A DNA stretch of 42,765 nt from Micrococcales bacterium (GCA_009777345.1 WRMB01000034.1:1-42765), one strand, 5' to 3'. Numbered from the stretch's first letter, positions 15,426-23,895 are shown. Notes: a model not told the origin generated them from the letters alone. Numbers and translations: made by a program.

Positions 15426-15860
15426 ATGCGCGAAGGACTAGCGGAGTACGTCAAGACGGCTGCCGCCCACCGCGAGGCGGTGGAGCAGCTGCACCTAGCA
15501 CGTACTGCCCTGGGGCACGGCCAGTGGCTGCCGATTCCTGAGCGACACACGCTGCTCGACGAGATCCGTCAGCAGCAGACCGTCGTCCGCCGGTACGAAG
15601 AGCAGCTGCGCGTCGAGCCGACCGCGACGGCGATGCTGCAGGCCCTGGTGGACGACGCCCTCGCGGACGTGTACCGGGAGGGCGCCCCCGACGGTCCGAC
15701 CCGGCTGGCCGACGCTGTCGTCATGGTGCTCGCCCGGCCCGGTCGGGCGCCGCTGCCTGACGACTACCCGGTCGGGCTGATCCACCTGCCGGGCCTGGAG
15801 CCCCGGCTCACCCGCGAGACCGTGCACCACCTCGTCGCCGAGTCGGTCGGCGTCCAGTAG
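15426..15860 (+). CDS. Hypothetical protein (144 aa)
   Basis: I do not recognise a family. The ATG at 15426 follows AGGGG at about 8 nt spacing. The first half (EYVKTAAAHREAVEQLHLA, then RHTLLDEIRQQQTVVRRYEE) is strongly helical and may form a coiled coil; the second half is mixed, with a short loop APDGPTR and the ending HHLVAESVGVQ. There is no signal peptide, membrane segment or Cys. It lies between the divergent helicase gene and the FAH-rnhA-gltX block on the plus strand and has base composition like its neighbours, so it is probably a real resident gene. Confidence 0.7.
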   Translation: MREGLAEYVKTAAAHREAVEQLHLARTALGHGQWLPIPERHTLLDEIRQQQTVVRRYEEQLRVEPTATAMLQALVDDALADVYREGAPDGPTRLADAVVMVLARPGRAPLPDDYPVGLIHLPGLEPRLTRETVHHLVAESVGVQ

Positions 15861-15917
15861 CCTTCGCCGCGCGTGGGGTCGCCAGCCCCCTCAGGGCGTG
15901 GACTTGGCAGCACGCCC

Positions 15918-15923
15918 TAGGCT
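15918..15923 (+). promoter_or_regulatory. -10 element (TAGGCT), leaderless
   Basis: TAGGCT is followed by TGGTCC and then GTG 15930. Confidence 0.7.
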
Positions 15924-15929
15924 TGGTCC

Positions 15930-16712
15930 GTGCGCATCGCCAGGTTCACCCAGGGTTCGGATCCCCGCTACGCGCTGGTCGAGGGGGAGGGGGACGCCGC
16001 CGAGCTCGTCGTGATCAGCGGCGACCCTATCTACATGCCGGTCCAGCCGACGGGCGAGCGGGTGCCGCTGGACGACGACGGGGTGCGGCTGCTGGCCCCG
16101 GTGATCCCCCGGTCCAAGGTGGTGGCGGTGGCGCGCAACTACGTCGCCCACGCCGAAGAGCTGGGTAACGAGGTACCAGAACGTCCGCTGCTGTTCCTCA
16201 AGCCGAACACCTCGGTGGTGGGGCCAGACGACCCGGTGGTGCTGCCCGACTGGTCGGACCGGGTCGAGCACGAGGGCGAGCTGGCCGTGGTCATCGGCAA
16301 GGTCACCAAGGACGTCTCCCCGGAGGCGGCGCTGGCCTGCGTGTTCGGGTTCACCTGCGCCAACGACGTCACCGCCCGGGACGTACAGCGCGCCGAGTCG
16401 CAGTGGGCCAGGGCCAAGGGTTTCGACACGTCCTGCCCGATCGGGCCGTGGATCGTCCCGGGCCTGGACACCGACGACCTGGAGGTCTCCGTCCGGGTCA
16501 ACGGTGACCGGCGCCAGCACGGGAGCACCGCCCAGATGGTGTTCGACGTTGCGTACCTGGTCTCCTACGCCTCGGAGGCCTTCACCCTGCTGCCCGGGGA
16601 CGTCATCCTCACCGGCACGCCCGCGGGGGTGGGGCCGATGGTGCACCGGGACGTCGTCGAGGTCGAGGTCGAAGGCATCGGCACCCTGCGCAACCCGGTG
16701 CTGCGCCGGTGA
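15930..16712 (+). CDS. Fumarylacetoacetate hydrolase-family protein
   Basis: The 260-residue protein is a single FAH domain acting on a 2-oxo acid or related substrate; members include acylpyruvases, oxaloacetate decarboxylases and degradative hydratases. Substrate and metal motifs are clear: [13 protein letters not shown] (about residue 68), [12 protein letters not shown], the metal ligand pair in [13 protein letters not shown] (about 107-119), and [13 protein letters not shown]. The terminus carries [16 protein letters not shown]. The start GTG 15930 is 6 nt after TAGGCT. It overlaps rnhA by 4 nt (GTGA), so they are co-transcribed. Synteny of cimA, an FAH protein and gltX is common in Micrococcales, but here cimA is 12 kb away. 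The exact substrate cannot be told from sequence. Confidence 0.9.
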   Translation: MRIARFTQGSDPRYALVEGEGDAAELVVISGDPIYMPVQPTGERVPLDDDGVRLLAPVIPRSKVVAVARNYVAHAEELGNEVPERPLLFLKPNTSVVGPDDPVVLPDWSDRVEHEGELAVVIGKVTKDVSPEAALACVFGFTCANDVTARDVQRAESQWARAKGFDTSCPIGPWIVPGLDTDDLEVSVRVNGDRRQHGSTAQMVFDVAYLVSYASEAFTLLPGDVILTGTPAGVGPMVHRDVVEVEVEGIGTLRNPVLRR

Positions 16713-17179
16713 GCGCCCAGCGCCCCGCGGGTGCGGCCGAGGGCCCGCCGGTCGAGCTGTGGACCGACGGGGCCTGCAAGGGCAACCCCGGGCCCGGCGG
16801 CTGGGGGGCCCTGCTGCGGTTCGGGGCCCGCGAGAAAGAGCTGTACGGCGGGGAACCGGCCACCACCAACAACCGCATGGAGCTGACCGCGGTGATCGAG
16901 GCCCTACGAGCGCTGAACCGTTCCTGCCAGGTGGTCGCCCATGTGGACTCGACGTACGTCATGAACGGTGTCACCCGCTGGATGGCGGGGTGGAAACGCA
17001 ACGGCTGGAAGACGAAGGCCCGCCAGCCCGTCGCCAACCAAGACCTGTGGCAGGCCCTGGACGCCGAGGTAGCCCGGCACCAGGTCAGCTGGGTCTGGGT
17101 CAAGGGCCACGCCGGAGACCCAGGCAACGAACGCGCCGACGCCCTGGCCAACCAGGGTGTACCCAGCCGCGAGGGCTAA
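16709..17179 (+). CDS. rnhA: Ribonuclease HI
   Basis: RNase HI cleaves RNA in RNA-DNA hybrids and uses two metal ions. All four catalytic acids are visible in this 156-residue protein: D in [15 protein letters not shown] (about residue 20), E in [15 protein letters not shown] (about 57), D in [12 protein letters not shown] (about 80) and D in [14 protein letters not shown] (about 144). The GTG start at 16709 overlaps the FAH stop by 4 nt, so the two are translationally coupled. A 64-bp imperfect hairpin follows 41 nt after the stop. Confidence 0.95.
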   Translation: MSAQRPAGAAEGPPVELWTDGACKGNPGPGGWGALLRFGAREKELYGGEPATTNNRMELTAVIEALRALNRSCQVVAHVDSTYVMNGVTRWMAGWKRNGWKTKARQPVANQDLWQALDAEVARHQVSWVWVKGHAGDPGNERADALANQGVPSREG

Positions 17180-17220
17180 GAGTCGGTGGTGTCGATGAGC
17201 TCTTCGTCCCCGCCTGGCCG

Positions 17221-17284
17221 GTGCAAGGGTCTGCGGGCCGATGCAAGGGTTCAATGCCTTGCGCTGGCCCGCGAACCCTTGCAC
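17221..17284. repeat. Imperfect 28-bp inverted repeat with internal half-sites
   Basis: 17221-17248 and 17257-17284 pair with five mismatches across an 8-nt loop (GTTCAATG). TGCAAGG occurs twice in the left arm (17222-17228, 17242-17248), mirrored in the right. Arm length, 8-nt loop and two half-sites per arm repeat the design of 3760-3825 with a different sequence. It ends 15 nt before the gltX -10. Confidence 0.8.
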
Positions 17285-17299
17285 TGGGGTGCTGACCAG

Positions 17300-17305
17300 T
17301 AGGGT
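17300..17305 (+). promoter_or_regulatory. gltX -10 element (TAGGGT), leaderless
   Basis: TAGGGT, then GGTCTC, then GTG 17312; no ribosome-binding site. Confidence 0.7.
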
Positions 17306-17311
17306 GGTCTC

Positions 17312-18808
17312 GTGTCCGTGTCTTCTGCGCCTGTGCGCGTCCGGTTCTGTCCGTCACCGACCGGGACGCCGCACGTCGGGCTGATCCGTACCTGTCTGTT
17401 CAACTGGGCGTACGCCCGGCACACCGGCGGGACGTTCGTGTTCCGCATCGAGGACACCGACCCGGCGCGGGACTCGGACGAGTCGTACGACCAGCTGCTC
17501 GACGCGCTGCGCTGGCTGGGCCTGGACTGGGACGAGGGGGTGGAGGTCGGCGGGCCGTACGCCCCGTACCGGCAGTCCCAGCGCATGGACCGGTACGCCG
17601 ACGTCGCCGCGCAGCTGTTGGCTGGTGGCTACGCCTACGAGTCGTTCTCCACGCCCGAGGAGGTCGAGGCGCGGCACAAGGCGGCCGGGCGGGACCCCAA
17701 GCTGGGCTACGACGGGTTCGACCGGGACCTGACGCAGGAGCAGAAGGCCGCCTACCGTGCGGAAGGCCGGGCGCCGGTGCTGCGCATGCGCATGCCAGAC
17801 ACCGATGTCACCTTCCGTGACCTGGTGCGGGGTCCGGTGACGTTCCGGGCCGGGTCGGTGCCGGACTACGTCATCGTCCGGGGCACCGGGCACCCCCTGT
17901 ACACGCTGGTCAACCCGGTGGACGACGCGGCGATGAAGATCACGCACGTGCTGCGCGGCGAGGACCTGCTCTCGTCCACCCCGCGCCAGGTGGTGCTGTA
18001 CCGGGCGCTGGTCGAGCTGGGCCTGGCCGACACTGTCCCGCAGTTCGGGCACCTGCCGTACGTCATGGGGGAGGGCAACCGGAAGCTGAGCAAGCGCGAC
18101 CCCGAGTCGAACCTGTTCCTGCACCGCGAGCGCGGGTTCACCCCGGAGGGGCTGCTGAACTACCTGGCCCTGCTGGGCTGGTCGATCGCCCCGGACCGGG
18201 ACGTGTTCACGCTGCCGGAGCTGACCGAGGCGTTCGACATCGCCGACGTCAACCCCAACCCGGCCCGCTTCGACCTGAAGAAGGCCGAGGCCATCAACGC
18301 CGCCCACCTGCGGCAGCTCGAGCCGGCCGACTTCCGCGACCGGCTGGTGCCGTACCTGCACCAGGCCGGTCTGGTCCCCGCCGCGTCCTACGCCGACCTG
18401 GAGACCCGTGACCGGGCGCTGCTCGACGCCGGGGCCCCCTTGGTGCAGGAGCGCATGACCCTGCTCGGCGAGGTCGTGGGGATGCTCGGCTTCCTGTTCG
18501 TCGCCGACGCCGACCTGGCGGTCGACGCCGAGGCCCGCGCCGGGCTGCGTGAGGAGGCCGCGACGGTGCTGGACGAGGCCGCCCGGGTGCTGGAGCAGGT
18601 ACCCGAGTCGTTCCTGGCCGCCGACACCCAGCCGGCACTGTCCGCCGCGCTGGTCGAGGGCCTGGGCATCAAGCCCCGCTTCGCGTTCACCCCCCTGCGC
18701 GTGGCGGTGACGGGCCGCCGTGTCTCCCCACCCCTGTTCGAGTCCATGGAGCTGCTCGGCAAGGCGTCGACCCTGGCCCGCATCGCCGCCCTACGGACCA
18801 CCCTGTGA
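17312..18808 (+). CDS. gltX: Glutamyl-tRNA synthetase
   Basis: GltX charges tRNA-Glu, and in actinobacteria usually also tRNA-Gln for later amidation. The 498-residue class I synthetase has [17 protein letters not shown] with the HIGH-type motif HVGL (about residue 18). It has the [13 protein letters not shown] region and the KMSKS-type motif [10 protein letters not shown] (about 259), followed by a C-terminal anticodon-binding helical domain. The GTG start is 6 nt after TAGGGT. A short hairpin GGTCG-GTCA-CGACC sits 7 nt after the stop. HipA of E. coli phosphorylates GltX; the HipA encoded 9 kb upstream might have the same target, but this is only a family analogy. Confidence 0.96.
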   Translation: MSVSSAPVRVRFCPSPTGTPHVGLIRTCLFNWAYARHTGGTFVFRIEDTDPARDSDESYDQLLDALRWLGLDWDEGVEVGGPYAPYRQSQRMDRYADVAAQLLAGGYAYESFSTPEEVEARHKAAGRDPKLGYDGFDRDLTQEQKAAYRAEGRAPVLRMRMPDTDVTFRDLVRGPVTFRAGSVPDYVIVRGTGHPLYTLVNPVDDAAMKITHVLRGEDLLSSTPRQVVLYRALVELGLADTVPQFGHLPYVMGEGNRKLSKRDPESNLFLHRERGFTPEGLLNYLALLGWSIAPDRDVFTLPELTEAFDIADVNPNPARFDLKKAEAINAAHLRQLEPADFRDRLVPYLHQAGLVPAASYADLETRDRALLDAGAPLVQERMTLLGEVVGMLGFLFVADADLAVDAEARAGLREEAATVLDEAARVLEQVPESFLAADTQPALSAALVEGLGIKPRFAFTPLRVAVTGRRVSPPLFESMELLGKASTLARIAALRTTL

Positions 18809-18997
18809 CCCCCTGGTCGGTCACGACCGGCATCTGGTACGGGTTTTCGTGAGCCCACGGACGAGTCCGATCGGACCTGTTACAGGCTCTGGTTGACGAG
18901 CAGGGCGGATGCGTCCTCGGCTCCTTCCAGCCGACTCGTGCTGGCGGACTGGGACGACGATCTGGCTCGTGGGCGTAGGGTGCTGGTAGCGGGCCGA

Positions 18998-19003
18998 TAG
19001 GGT
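18998..19003 (+). promoter_or_regulatory. -10 element (TAGGGT) of the repeat lipoprotein
   Basis: TAGGGT would start a transcript near 19010 and leave a leader of about 21 nt containing GGACAGG before the ATG at 19031. Confidence 0.55.
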
Positions 19004-19030
19004 GCCCTCTTGGACTCTGGACAGGTGCTG

Positions 19031-19600
19031 ATGATGAAGACGACGGTCAGGACCGTCACGGTGGCGCTCGTGACAGTGGTGGCGGGCACGTTGGCGGGGT
19101 GCGGCGGCTCGGACGGTGCTGCCCAGGAGACCACACGGAACGTCTACGACCAGCTGGCCGACGAGGTAGCAGCCGAGGCGTCGGCCGCGCCGTCGACGAC
19201 CGCGCCGACGGCGGGACCCACGACGGGACCGACGATGGGGCCCACGACGGGGCCGACGATGGGGCCCGCGACGGGGCCGACGATGGGGCCCGCGACGGGA
19301 CCGACGATGGGGCCGGGCACCGGCGGCGGGTCCGGCGTCAGCGCGACCGGTCGGCTGGTTCCGCCGGGGGCGACGGTCGTGGGCACCAAGGCGACGGGAG
19401 AGATGGTGCTGGTGTCGTCCGGCTTCGACGCGCTGGTCGCGTACTACGAAGACGTGCTCACCCAGATGGGTGCGCAGGGCTCAGGTGCCAGGGAAGGGAC
19501 GGTCTGGGGGTACGTCGGCACCTACGACGGCAGGGACGTCCAGGTCGAGGTTGCGATGATCGACGCGGCCGGGAACTGCAGAATCTCTGTCAACTTCTGA
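19031..19600 (+). CDS. Lipoprotein with GPTTGPTM tandem repeats (189 aa)
   Basis: ATG 19031 (or 19034) follows GGACAGG. The signal peptide MMKTTVRTVTVALV ends in the lipobox LAGC (about residues 22-25). The mature protein has a helical stretch (NVYDQLADEVAAEA), then four 8-residue Gly/Pro/Thr/Met repeats (residues about 62-93) that form an extended flexible linker. A C-terminal domain of about 85 residues follows, with GEMVLVSSGFDALVAYYED and CRISVNF. The repeat probably holds the domain away from the membrane, through the wall. No enzymatic motif is seen. Repeat number is likely to vary between strains. Confidence 0.8.
   Translation: MMKTTVRTVTVALVTVVAGTLAGCGGSDGAAQETTRNVYDQLADEVAAEASAAPSTTAPTAGPTTGPTMGPTTGPTMGPATGPTMGPATGPTMGPGTGGGSGVSATGRLVPPGATVVGTKATGEMVLVSSGFDALVAYYEDVLTQMGAQGSGAREGTVWGYVGTYDGRDVQVEVAMIDAAGNCRISVNF
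19214..19309 (+). repeat. Four 24-bp in-frame coding repeats
   Basis: Four units of GG(A/G) CC(C/G) (A/G)CG ACG followed by GG(A/G) CCG ACG ATG encode GPTTGPTM twice and then GPATGPTM twice. Confidence 0.92.
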
Positions 19601-19621
19601 TCCCGCCCGAGGGGCCGCCCC

Positions 19622-19659
19622 GGTCCGGCGGTCTGGACGGACCACCGGACCGCCGGACC
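19622..19659. terminator. Bidirectional hairpin between convergent genes
   Basis: GGTCCGGCGGTC (19622-19633) pairs perfectly with GACCGCCGGACC (19648-19659) around a 14-nt loop that can extend the stem by two or three pairs. It lies between the lipoprotein stop (19600) and the convergent PEPCK-like gene stop (19667). It has no T-tract, so it may be a non-canonical terminator for both strands. Confidence 0.55.
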
Positions 19660-19666
19660 CCAGGGG

Positions 19667-21574
19667 TCAGACGTACAGGGGGGTGAGACGGTCGTACTCG
19701 GCGACGTCGGCGTCGTTCAGGCACGCCTCGATGATCTGCCTGCCCAGGGGGTGCAGGTCGTCGGTGAGGTACTGGACGAGCTCGTGCTTGAAGAAGTTGG
19801 TCAGCACCCGCGCGCCGGTGTCGTAGGCCTTCTTGCCGACCTGCGACTGGGACTCGGGGGCCAGCAGGGTCGGACGGATCTGCTGGCCGTCGAGCTTGAC
19901 CTCGGTGGGTCGGTACCCGAACAGGGGGCAGCGGGCCTCGACCAGCTGGTCGCGGTAGATCCGTCCGCCGCCGCGCCGGGCCAGGTACTCCCGGGTCAGC
20001 CACTCGGCGGCGAAACCGATCTTGTACGCGCCGATGTGCTGGTTGGGTACCAGCACGTACCGGGTGCGGTCGTGGTCGATCAGCTGGTCGAGTAGCAGGT
20101 TGGCGCCACCCACCTTGGTGCCGGTGGAGAACGGCCAGAACGAGCCGACGCCTTCGGAGACCAGGCCGCCGTGCTTCAGCGTCTCTTCGTCCTCTTTCGC
20201 CTCGCCGATCGACGGGTTCTTGTCCCCGCGCGGTGCGATGAGCCGCCACAGCCAGGCCAGCGACGCGGGCACGACGTGCATCATGCCCATGATCCCGTAG
20301 GTCGGGTGGGACTTGGTGCACAGCGGCATCCGCACCCCGAAGGTGCGGACGTCGACCTCGACGGGGTCGTCGACGACATTGCGGACCGAATGCCGGGGGA
20401 CGACCACGCGCGGGTTGGGCGTCGGCTGGCCGTTGGAGTCGAAGGTGTGCTCCCAGGGCAGCGTCGTCGCGTCGGGCCGACCCTGCAGCGACAGGAACAG
20501 CAGGGGATCGGCCGGCTGGATGGCGACCCGCTCGAACGCCGGGTCCATGCCGTACTCCTTCATACCGTCCACCCGGACGAACCAGCCGTCCTCAGCGTCG
20601 GTGACGACCAGACGGCCGTCGTTGAGCTGGATCGACGGGTGGCACAAGGTCATGTCGTCGGTGATCGGTGCCAGCGTGCAGGCCTCGGACAAGGTGATGT
20701 GGTACGGCTCGTCGCGCACCACGTTGACCCCGACCAGGATGCGCCCGTCGTCCTCGCGGTGGATGTCCTGGCCCATCTCCGACTTGCCGCCGCCCGAGGC
20801 GCCTTCGTGCATCACCACGGTCGAGTTCTCGTACGGGGTGGTGACCTTGACCGAAGACGCATGGCAGGTCAGCCAGCTCTCGTGCTGGCCGATGTCCAGC
20901 AGCACGGAGAACACGCCTTTCTTCGCCGACGGCCCGGGGTAGAGGTTGTAGGAGAAGATCTCGTGCAGGGTGTGCGAACGGTGGTGTACCACGACCTGCC
21001 GACCCTCGAAATGGGTCTGCCGGAACGGCGGCGCGGTATACAGGACGGCCCGGGGCGTGAACGGCCCGATCTCGGCGAACGTCACCCAGCCCTGCAGATC
21101 GCCCAGGGCCACGGCGAAGAACGCGGCCGGCACCGGCACGATCGCCAGCGACGGGTAGCCGTACACCGGACCGCCGGCCTTGAACGGCACGACGATCAGC
21201 TCTTGGGTGCTCAACCAGCGCAGCGTCTCCTCGCGCAGCGGGGCGAACGGCTTACCGTACACATCGGCGTACCGGGGTTTGTCGGTGGGCAGGTCGTCGC
21301 CGATCCGCATGGAGTCGGGGTCGCGGCGGCGCATGTAGTCCTCGGGGTAGTTCACCGCCAGGCCGTTCTTGGCCCGTACCACGGTGGCCTCGTGGACCGA
21401 GGTGCCGGCGGCGTCGAACCGCACCTCGAACTCCGGCTTGCCGCCGCCGAGCGCCAGGTCGTACAGCTCGGCGCGCGAGGCTGGGACCACGATGCGGGGG
21501 GCGGCGTCCAGCGCGGCCCTGACCTCGGGGGCCAGGGACACCTGGTCGAGCGCAGAGATCGTCGATGTGCTCAC
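19667..21574 (-). CDS. PEPCK-like P-loop protein of unknown function (DUF4914-like), 635 aa
   Basis: GTG 21574 is chosen because AAGGAG precedes it by 6 nt. The protein is soluble and about 635 residues long. A P-loop HEGASGGGKSEMGQDIH lies near residue 255, similar in kind to the GxSGxGKT loop of ATP-PEPCK and HPr kinase. An acidic/aromatic LVVTDAEDGWFVRVDGM follows near 328, where a kinase-2 metal site would be expected. Other conserved-looking blocks are HPTYGIMGMMHVVPASLAWL and VPNQHIGAYKIGFAAEWLTR. I recall a DUF4914 family of about 630 residues with this loop, but cannot verify the match. An ATP- or PPi-dependent phosphotransferase or carboxykinase is an inference. It lies downstream of ppk2 on the same strand, with a 181-nt gap that holds a GCAACGTTGC palindrome. 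Confidence 0.8.
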   Translation of the reverse strand: MSTSTISALDQVSLAPEVRAALDAAPRIVVPASRAELYDLALGGGKPEFEVRFDAAGTSVHEATVVRAKNGLAVNYPEDYMRRRDPDSMRIGDDLPTDKPRYADVYGKPFAPLREETLRWLSTQELIVVPFKAGGPVYGYPSLAIVPVPAAFFAVALGDLQGWVTFAEIGPFTPRAVLYTAPPFRQTHFEGRQVVVHHRSHTLHEIFSYNLYPGPSAKKGVFSVLLDIGQHESWLTCHASSVKVTTPYENSTVVMHEGASGGGKSEMGQDIHREDDGRILVGVNVVRDEPYHITLSEACTLAPITDDMTLCHPSIQLNDGRLVVTDAEDGWFVRVDGMKEYGMDPAFERVAIQPADPLLFLSLQGRPDATTLPWEHTFDSNGQPTPNPRVVVPRHSVRNVVDDPVEVDVRTFGVRMPLCTKSHPTYGIMGMMHVVPASLAWLWRLIAPRGDKNPSIGEAKEDEETLKHGGLVSEGVGSFWPFSTGTKVGGANLLLDQLIDHDRTRYVLVPNQHIGAYKIGFAAEWLTREYLARRGGGRIYRDQLVEARCPLFGYRPTEVKLDGQQIRPTLLAPESQSQVGKKAYDTGARVLTNFFKHELVQYLTDDLHPLGRQIIEACLNDADVAEYDRLTPLYV

Positions 21575-21636
21575 GGCGGCTCCTTCGTATCGGTCCGGGC
21601 CCTCGGACGTCCCTCGGACCCGGCTGCTCGGCTGCG

Positions 21637-21646
21637 GCAACGTTGC
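21637..21646. promoter_or_regulatory. GCAACGTTGC palindrome, possible LacI-type operator
   Basis: This perfect 10-bp palindrome with a central CG lies 63 nt upstream of the PEPCK-like start. It resembles LacI/GalR-family operators. A 10-bp palindrome can occur by chance in a window of this size, so the call is weak. Confidence 0.3.
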
Positions 21647-21755
21647 AGCGGCCGGGCGGCGGGGGACAGCTGGTCCCCCCACTCACTATCGCGGAGAACC
21701 AGGGGCGGCGCACGACGGCCGACGGGTGAGCCGGTCAGCGTGGGGGCGAGGGAGG

Positions 21756-22586
21756 TCAGGCGTGGCGTTCGGGGTCGCCCAGCAGCTGGGCGACGTGGTC
21801 GGGGACGTAGGTCGACAGGTCGCGCGGCGGGCGGATGTAGCCCTTGGACTGGGGCGGACGCTTGGGCAGCACGATCTTCTGCTGGGGGATATCGGTGTAG
21901 CGAATGGTCGACAGCAGGTGGGCGATCATGTTCAGCCGGGCGTGCTTCTTGACGTCGGACTCCACGACGTACCACGGGCTGGCCGGGGTGTCGGTGTGCA
22001 CCATCGTCTCGTCCTTGGCCCGGGAGTAGTCCTCCCAGCGGGCGATGGACTCCAGGTCCATGGGGGACAGCTTCCACTGCCGCACCGGGTCCTTCAGGCG
22101 GGAGCGGAACCGGCGCAGCTGTTCGGCGTCGGACACCGAGAACCAGTACTTGCGCAGCAGGATGCCGTCGTCGATGAGCATCTGCTCGAACAGCGGGGCC
22201 TGGCGCATGAACCGGGAGTACTCGGCGGGCGTGCAGAACCCCATGACCTTCTCGACCCCGGCGCGGTTGTACCAGGACCGGTCGAACAGCACGATCTCCC
22301 CGGCGGCGGGCAGGTGGGCGACGTAGCGCTGGAAGTACCACTGGCCTTTCTCGCGCTCGGTCGGGGCGGGCAGGGCGGCGATCCGGGCCACCCGCGGTGA
22401 CAGGTACTGGGTGATCCGCTTGATCGACCCGCCCTTGCCGGCCGCGTCCCGGCCCTCGAAGAGCACGACGATCCGGGCCCCGGTGGCCTGGGTCCAGCGC
22501 TGCAGCTTGACCAGCTCGGACTGGAGGCGGAACAGCTCGGCCTCGTAGACGTCGTCGGCGATCTTCGGCGTCGAGCGCTTGTCCAT
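21756..22586 (-). CDS. ppk2: Polyphosphate kinase 2
   Basis: PPK2 enzymes transfer phosphate between polyphosphate and nucleotides, usually polyP plus ADP (or GDP) to ATP (or GTP). The 276-residue single-domain length and motifs fit: Walker A VLFEGRDAAGKGGSIKR (about 42-58), the lid and Walker B region IVLFDRSWYNRAGVE (about 98-112), and SPMDLESIARWEDYSRAKD. Class I single-domain PPK2 is the closest type. The ATG at 22586 has TACGTT 7 nt upstream (leaderless), while GGAGGAG is 15 nt away, too far for standard initiation. The PEPCK-like gene follows on the same strand. Nucleotide preference cannot be read from sequence. Confidence 0.93.
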   Translation of the reverse strand: MDKRSTPKIADDVYEAELFRLQSELVKLQRWTQATGARIVVLFEGRDAAGKGGSIKRITQYLSPRVARIAALPAPTEREKGQWYFQRYVAHLPAAGEIVLFDRSWYNRAGVEKVMGFCTPAEYSRFMRQAPLFEQMLIDDGILLRKYWFSVSDAEQLRRFRSRLKDPVRQWKLSPMDLESIARWEDYSRAKDETMVHTDTPASPWYVVESDVKKHARLNMIAHLLSTIRYTDIPQQKIVLPKRPPQSKGYIRPPRDLSTYVPDHVAQLLGDPERHA

Positions 22587-22593
22587 GACGCTG

Positions 22594-22599
22594 AACGTA
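22594..22599 (-). promoter_or_regulatory. ppk2 -10 element (TACGTT), leaderless
   Basis: On the minus strand TACGTT ends 7 nt before the ppk2 ATG. Confidence 0.5.
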
Positions 22600-22633
22600 C
22601 TCCTCCGGCCTCCCAGACGTCGGTTCGAGAGGC

Positions 22634-23080
22634 TCAGAGCGCGGCCGAACCCACCTCCGCCGGGATCTGCGCGCTGTGCCCTGCGGCGGTCAGCGCTTCG
22701 CGCAGCGCCGCCGCGGCGGCGTCCAGGGCGGCCGGGTCGGGGTGGGTGTCGGCCTTGGCGAACGACAGATCACCCTCCGAGCGCGCTGGGACGACGTGCA
22801 CGTGCAGGTGCGGCACCTCGAACCCGGCGACCAGCACCGTGGCCCGGGTGCCCGGCCACGCCTCCTCCTGGGCCCGGCCGACCGTCGCCGCGACCGTCGC
22901 CAGGTGGGCGAGCAGCGCGTCGTCGGCGGCGGTGAAGCGGTCCACCTCGTCGCGCGGCACCACCAGGGTGTGCCCAGGTGTGATCGGGGCGATGGTGAGG
23001 AAGCCGACGCACAGCTCGTCGGCCCACACGAACCGGCCCGGCAGCCAGCCGTCGATGATCTTCGTGAACACAGTGGTCAT
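22634..23080 (-). CDS. HIT-family nucleotide hydrolase/transferase
   Basis: HIT proteins hydrolyse or transfer nucleoside phosphates, for example AMP-lysine or dinucleoside polyphosphates. The histidine triad is intact: FEVPHLHVHVVPARSEGD (about residues 89-106), with H-x-H-x-H. The fold's earlier strand TIAPITPGHTLVVPRDEVD is also clear. The 148-residue length is normal. The ATG at 23080 lies 6 nt after TAGGTT, so the mRNA should be leaderless. Genes on both sides point the same way, with a 107-nt gap to the NYN gene and 47 nt to ppk2. The physiological substrate is unknown. Confidence 0.92.
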   Translation of the reverse strand: MTTVFTKIIDGWLPGRFVWADELCVGFLTIAPITPGHTLVVPRDEVDRFTAADDALLAHLATVAATVGRAQEEAWPGTRATVLVAGFEVPHLHVHVVPARSEGDLSFAKADTHPDPAALDAAAAALREALTAAGHSAQIPAEVGSAAL

Positions 23081-23086
23081 GGCGTC

Positions 23087-23092
23087 AACCTA
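23087..23092 (-). promoter_or_regulatory. HIT gene -10 element (TAGGTT), leaderless
   Basis: On the minus strand TAGGTT, then GACGCC, then ATG 23080. Confidence 0.65.
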
Positions 23093-23187
23093 CCGGTCGT
23101 CGGCAGACCTGTCCTGGGTCTGTCTGCTCACTGGCTGTGCGCTACGGCCGCACTCGCCCGGCTGGCGCACCGAGTGGAGACGCTCCC

Positions 23188-23739
23188 CTACAGGTAGGCC
23201 GCCGGGTCGAACTCGTCGACCGGGATGATCCGCAGGCGCGGCAGCCGCACGTTGAACGCCTCGACGTCGTACTCCAGGTCGTACACCGTCAGGCCGAGCG
23301 TGGTCAGCGACGAGCTGGTGAACTCGCGGAACGCCAGCAGCCCGATCTTGCGGCCCAGCTCGACGAGCCGGGCCGCGCCGGGCGCGAAGTCGCCGTCGTG
23401 GCTGGCCAGCAGCACGTCCCCGCCGCGTTCGGCGATAGCGTCGAGCATCTTCGACACGCCGATGTCCACGACCTTCTGGTGCGGCTCGCCGGCCAGCGGG
23501 ACCGGGGTGAAGCCGATCGCGACCAGGGCCTGGACGAACGGCATCGGCAGCGAGCCGGACGAGGCGTTGAGGAAGAACAGCCCGCGCACCGGCTGCGACC
23601 ACACCTGCTGGGCGAAGGTCAGAACCCGTTCCCAGCGTGGTCGTTGGTCGGGGTTAGGCCGACCGCCCAGGATCGACGACCCGAGGGTCGCGTCCAGGTT
23701 CTCACCGTCTACAAGCAGGTATGTCGTAGGCTCGTCCAC
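23188..23739 (-). CDS. NYN-domain (LabA/DUF88-like) protein, putative RNase
   Basis: The 183-residue protein has the NYN variant of the PIN-like nuclease fold. TTYLLVDGENLDATLG opens it (about residues 5-20) with the first acidic site. KVVDIGVSKMLDAIAERGGD gives the second, and VLLASHDGDFAPGAARLVEL (about 116-135) the third. GTG 23739 follows TAGTCT by 7 nt. NYN proteins are believed to process RNA, but few bacterial members have known targets. It is divergently transcribed from the flavodoxin-like gene across a 206-nt region with several small palindromes. Confidence 0.88.
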   Translation of the reverse strand: MDEPTTYLLVDGENLDATLGSSILGGRPNPDQRPRWERVLTFAQQVWSQPVRGLFFLNASSGSLPMPFVQALVAIGFTPVPLAGEPHQKVVDIGVSKMLDAIAERGGDVLLASHDGDFAPGAARLVELGRKIGLLAFREFTSSSLTTLGLTVYDLEYDVEAFNVRLPRLRIIPVDEFDPAAYL

Positions 23740-23746
23740 CCCCGAC

Positions 23747-23752
23747 AGACTA
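23747..23752 (-). promoter_or_regulatory. NYN gene -10 element (TAGTCT), leaderless
   Basis: On the minus strand TAGTCT is followed by 7 nt and GTG 23739. Confidence 0.65.
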
Positions 23753-23842
23753 GGGCATGTCTCCCGGTTCCGTGCGCTCACGGGCGCCCGCGTCGACCGG
23801 AGCAGGACGGCTGGTTCGGGCGGGGGACTTCGGGCCCACCGT

Positions 23843-23895
23843 CCGGACAAATCGTCCGGCGACCATAGCCGGTGGGTGTCGGAACTCCCGTTCCG
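23843..23895. other. Two small palindromes in a divergent promoter region
   Basis: CCGGAC-AAATC-GTCCGG (23843-23859) and CGGAAC-TCCC-GTTCCG (23880-23895) lie between the NYN and flavodoxin genes. They could be operators or structured leader of the flavodoxin gene. Confidence 0.35.
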
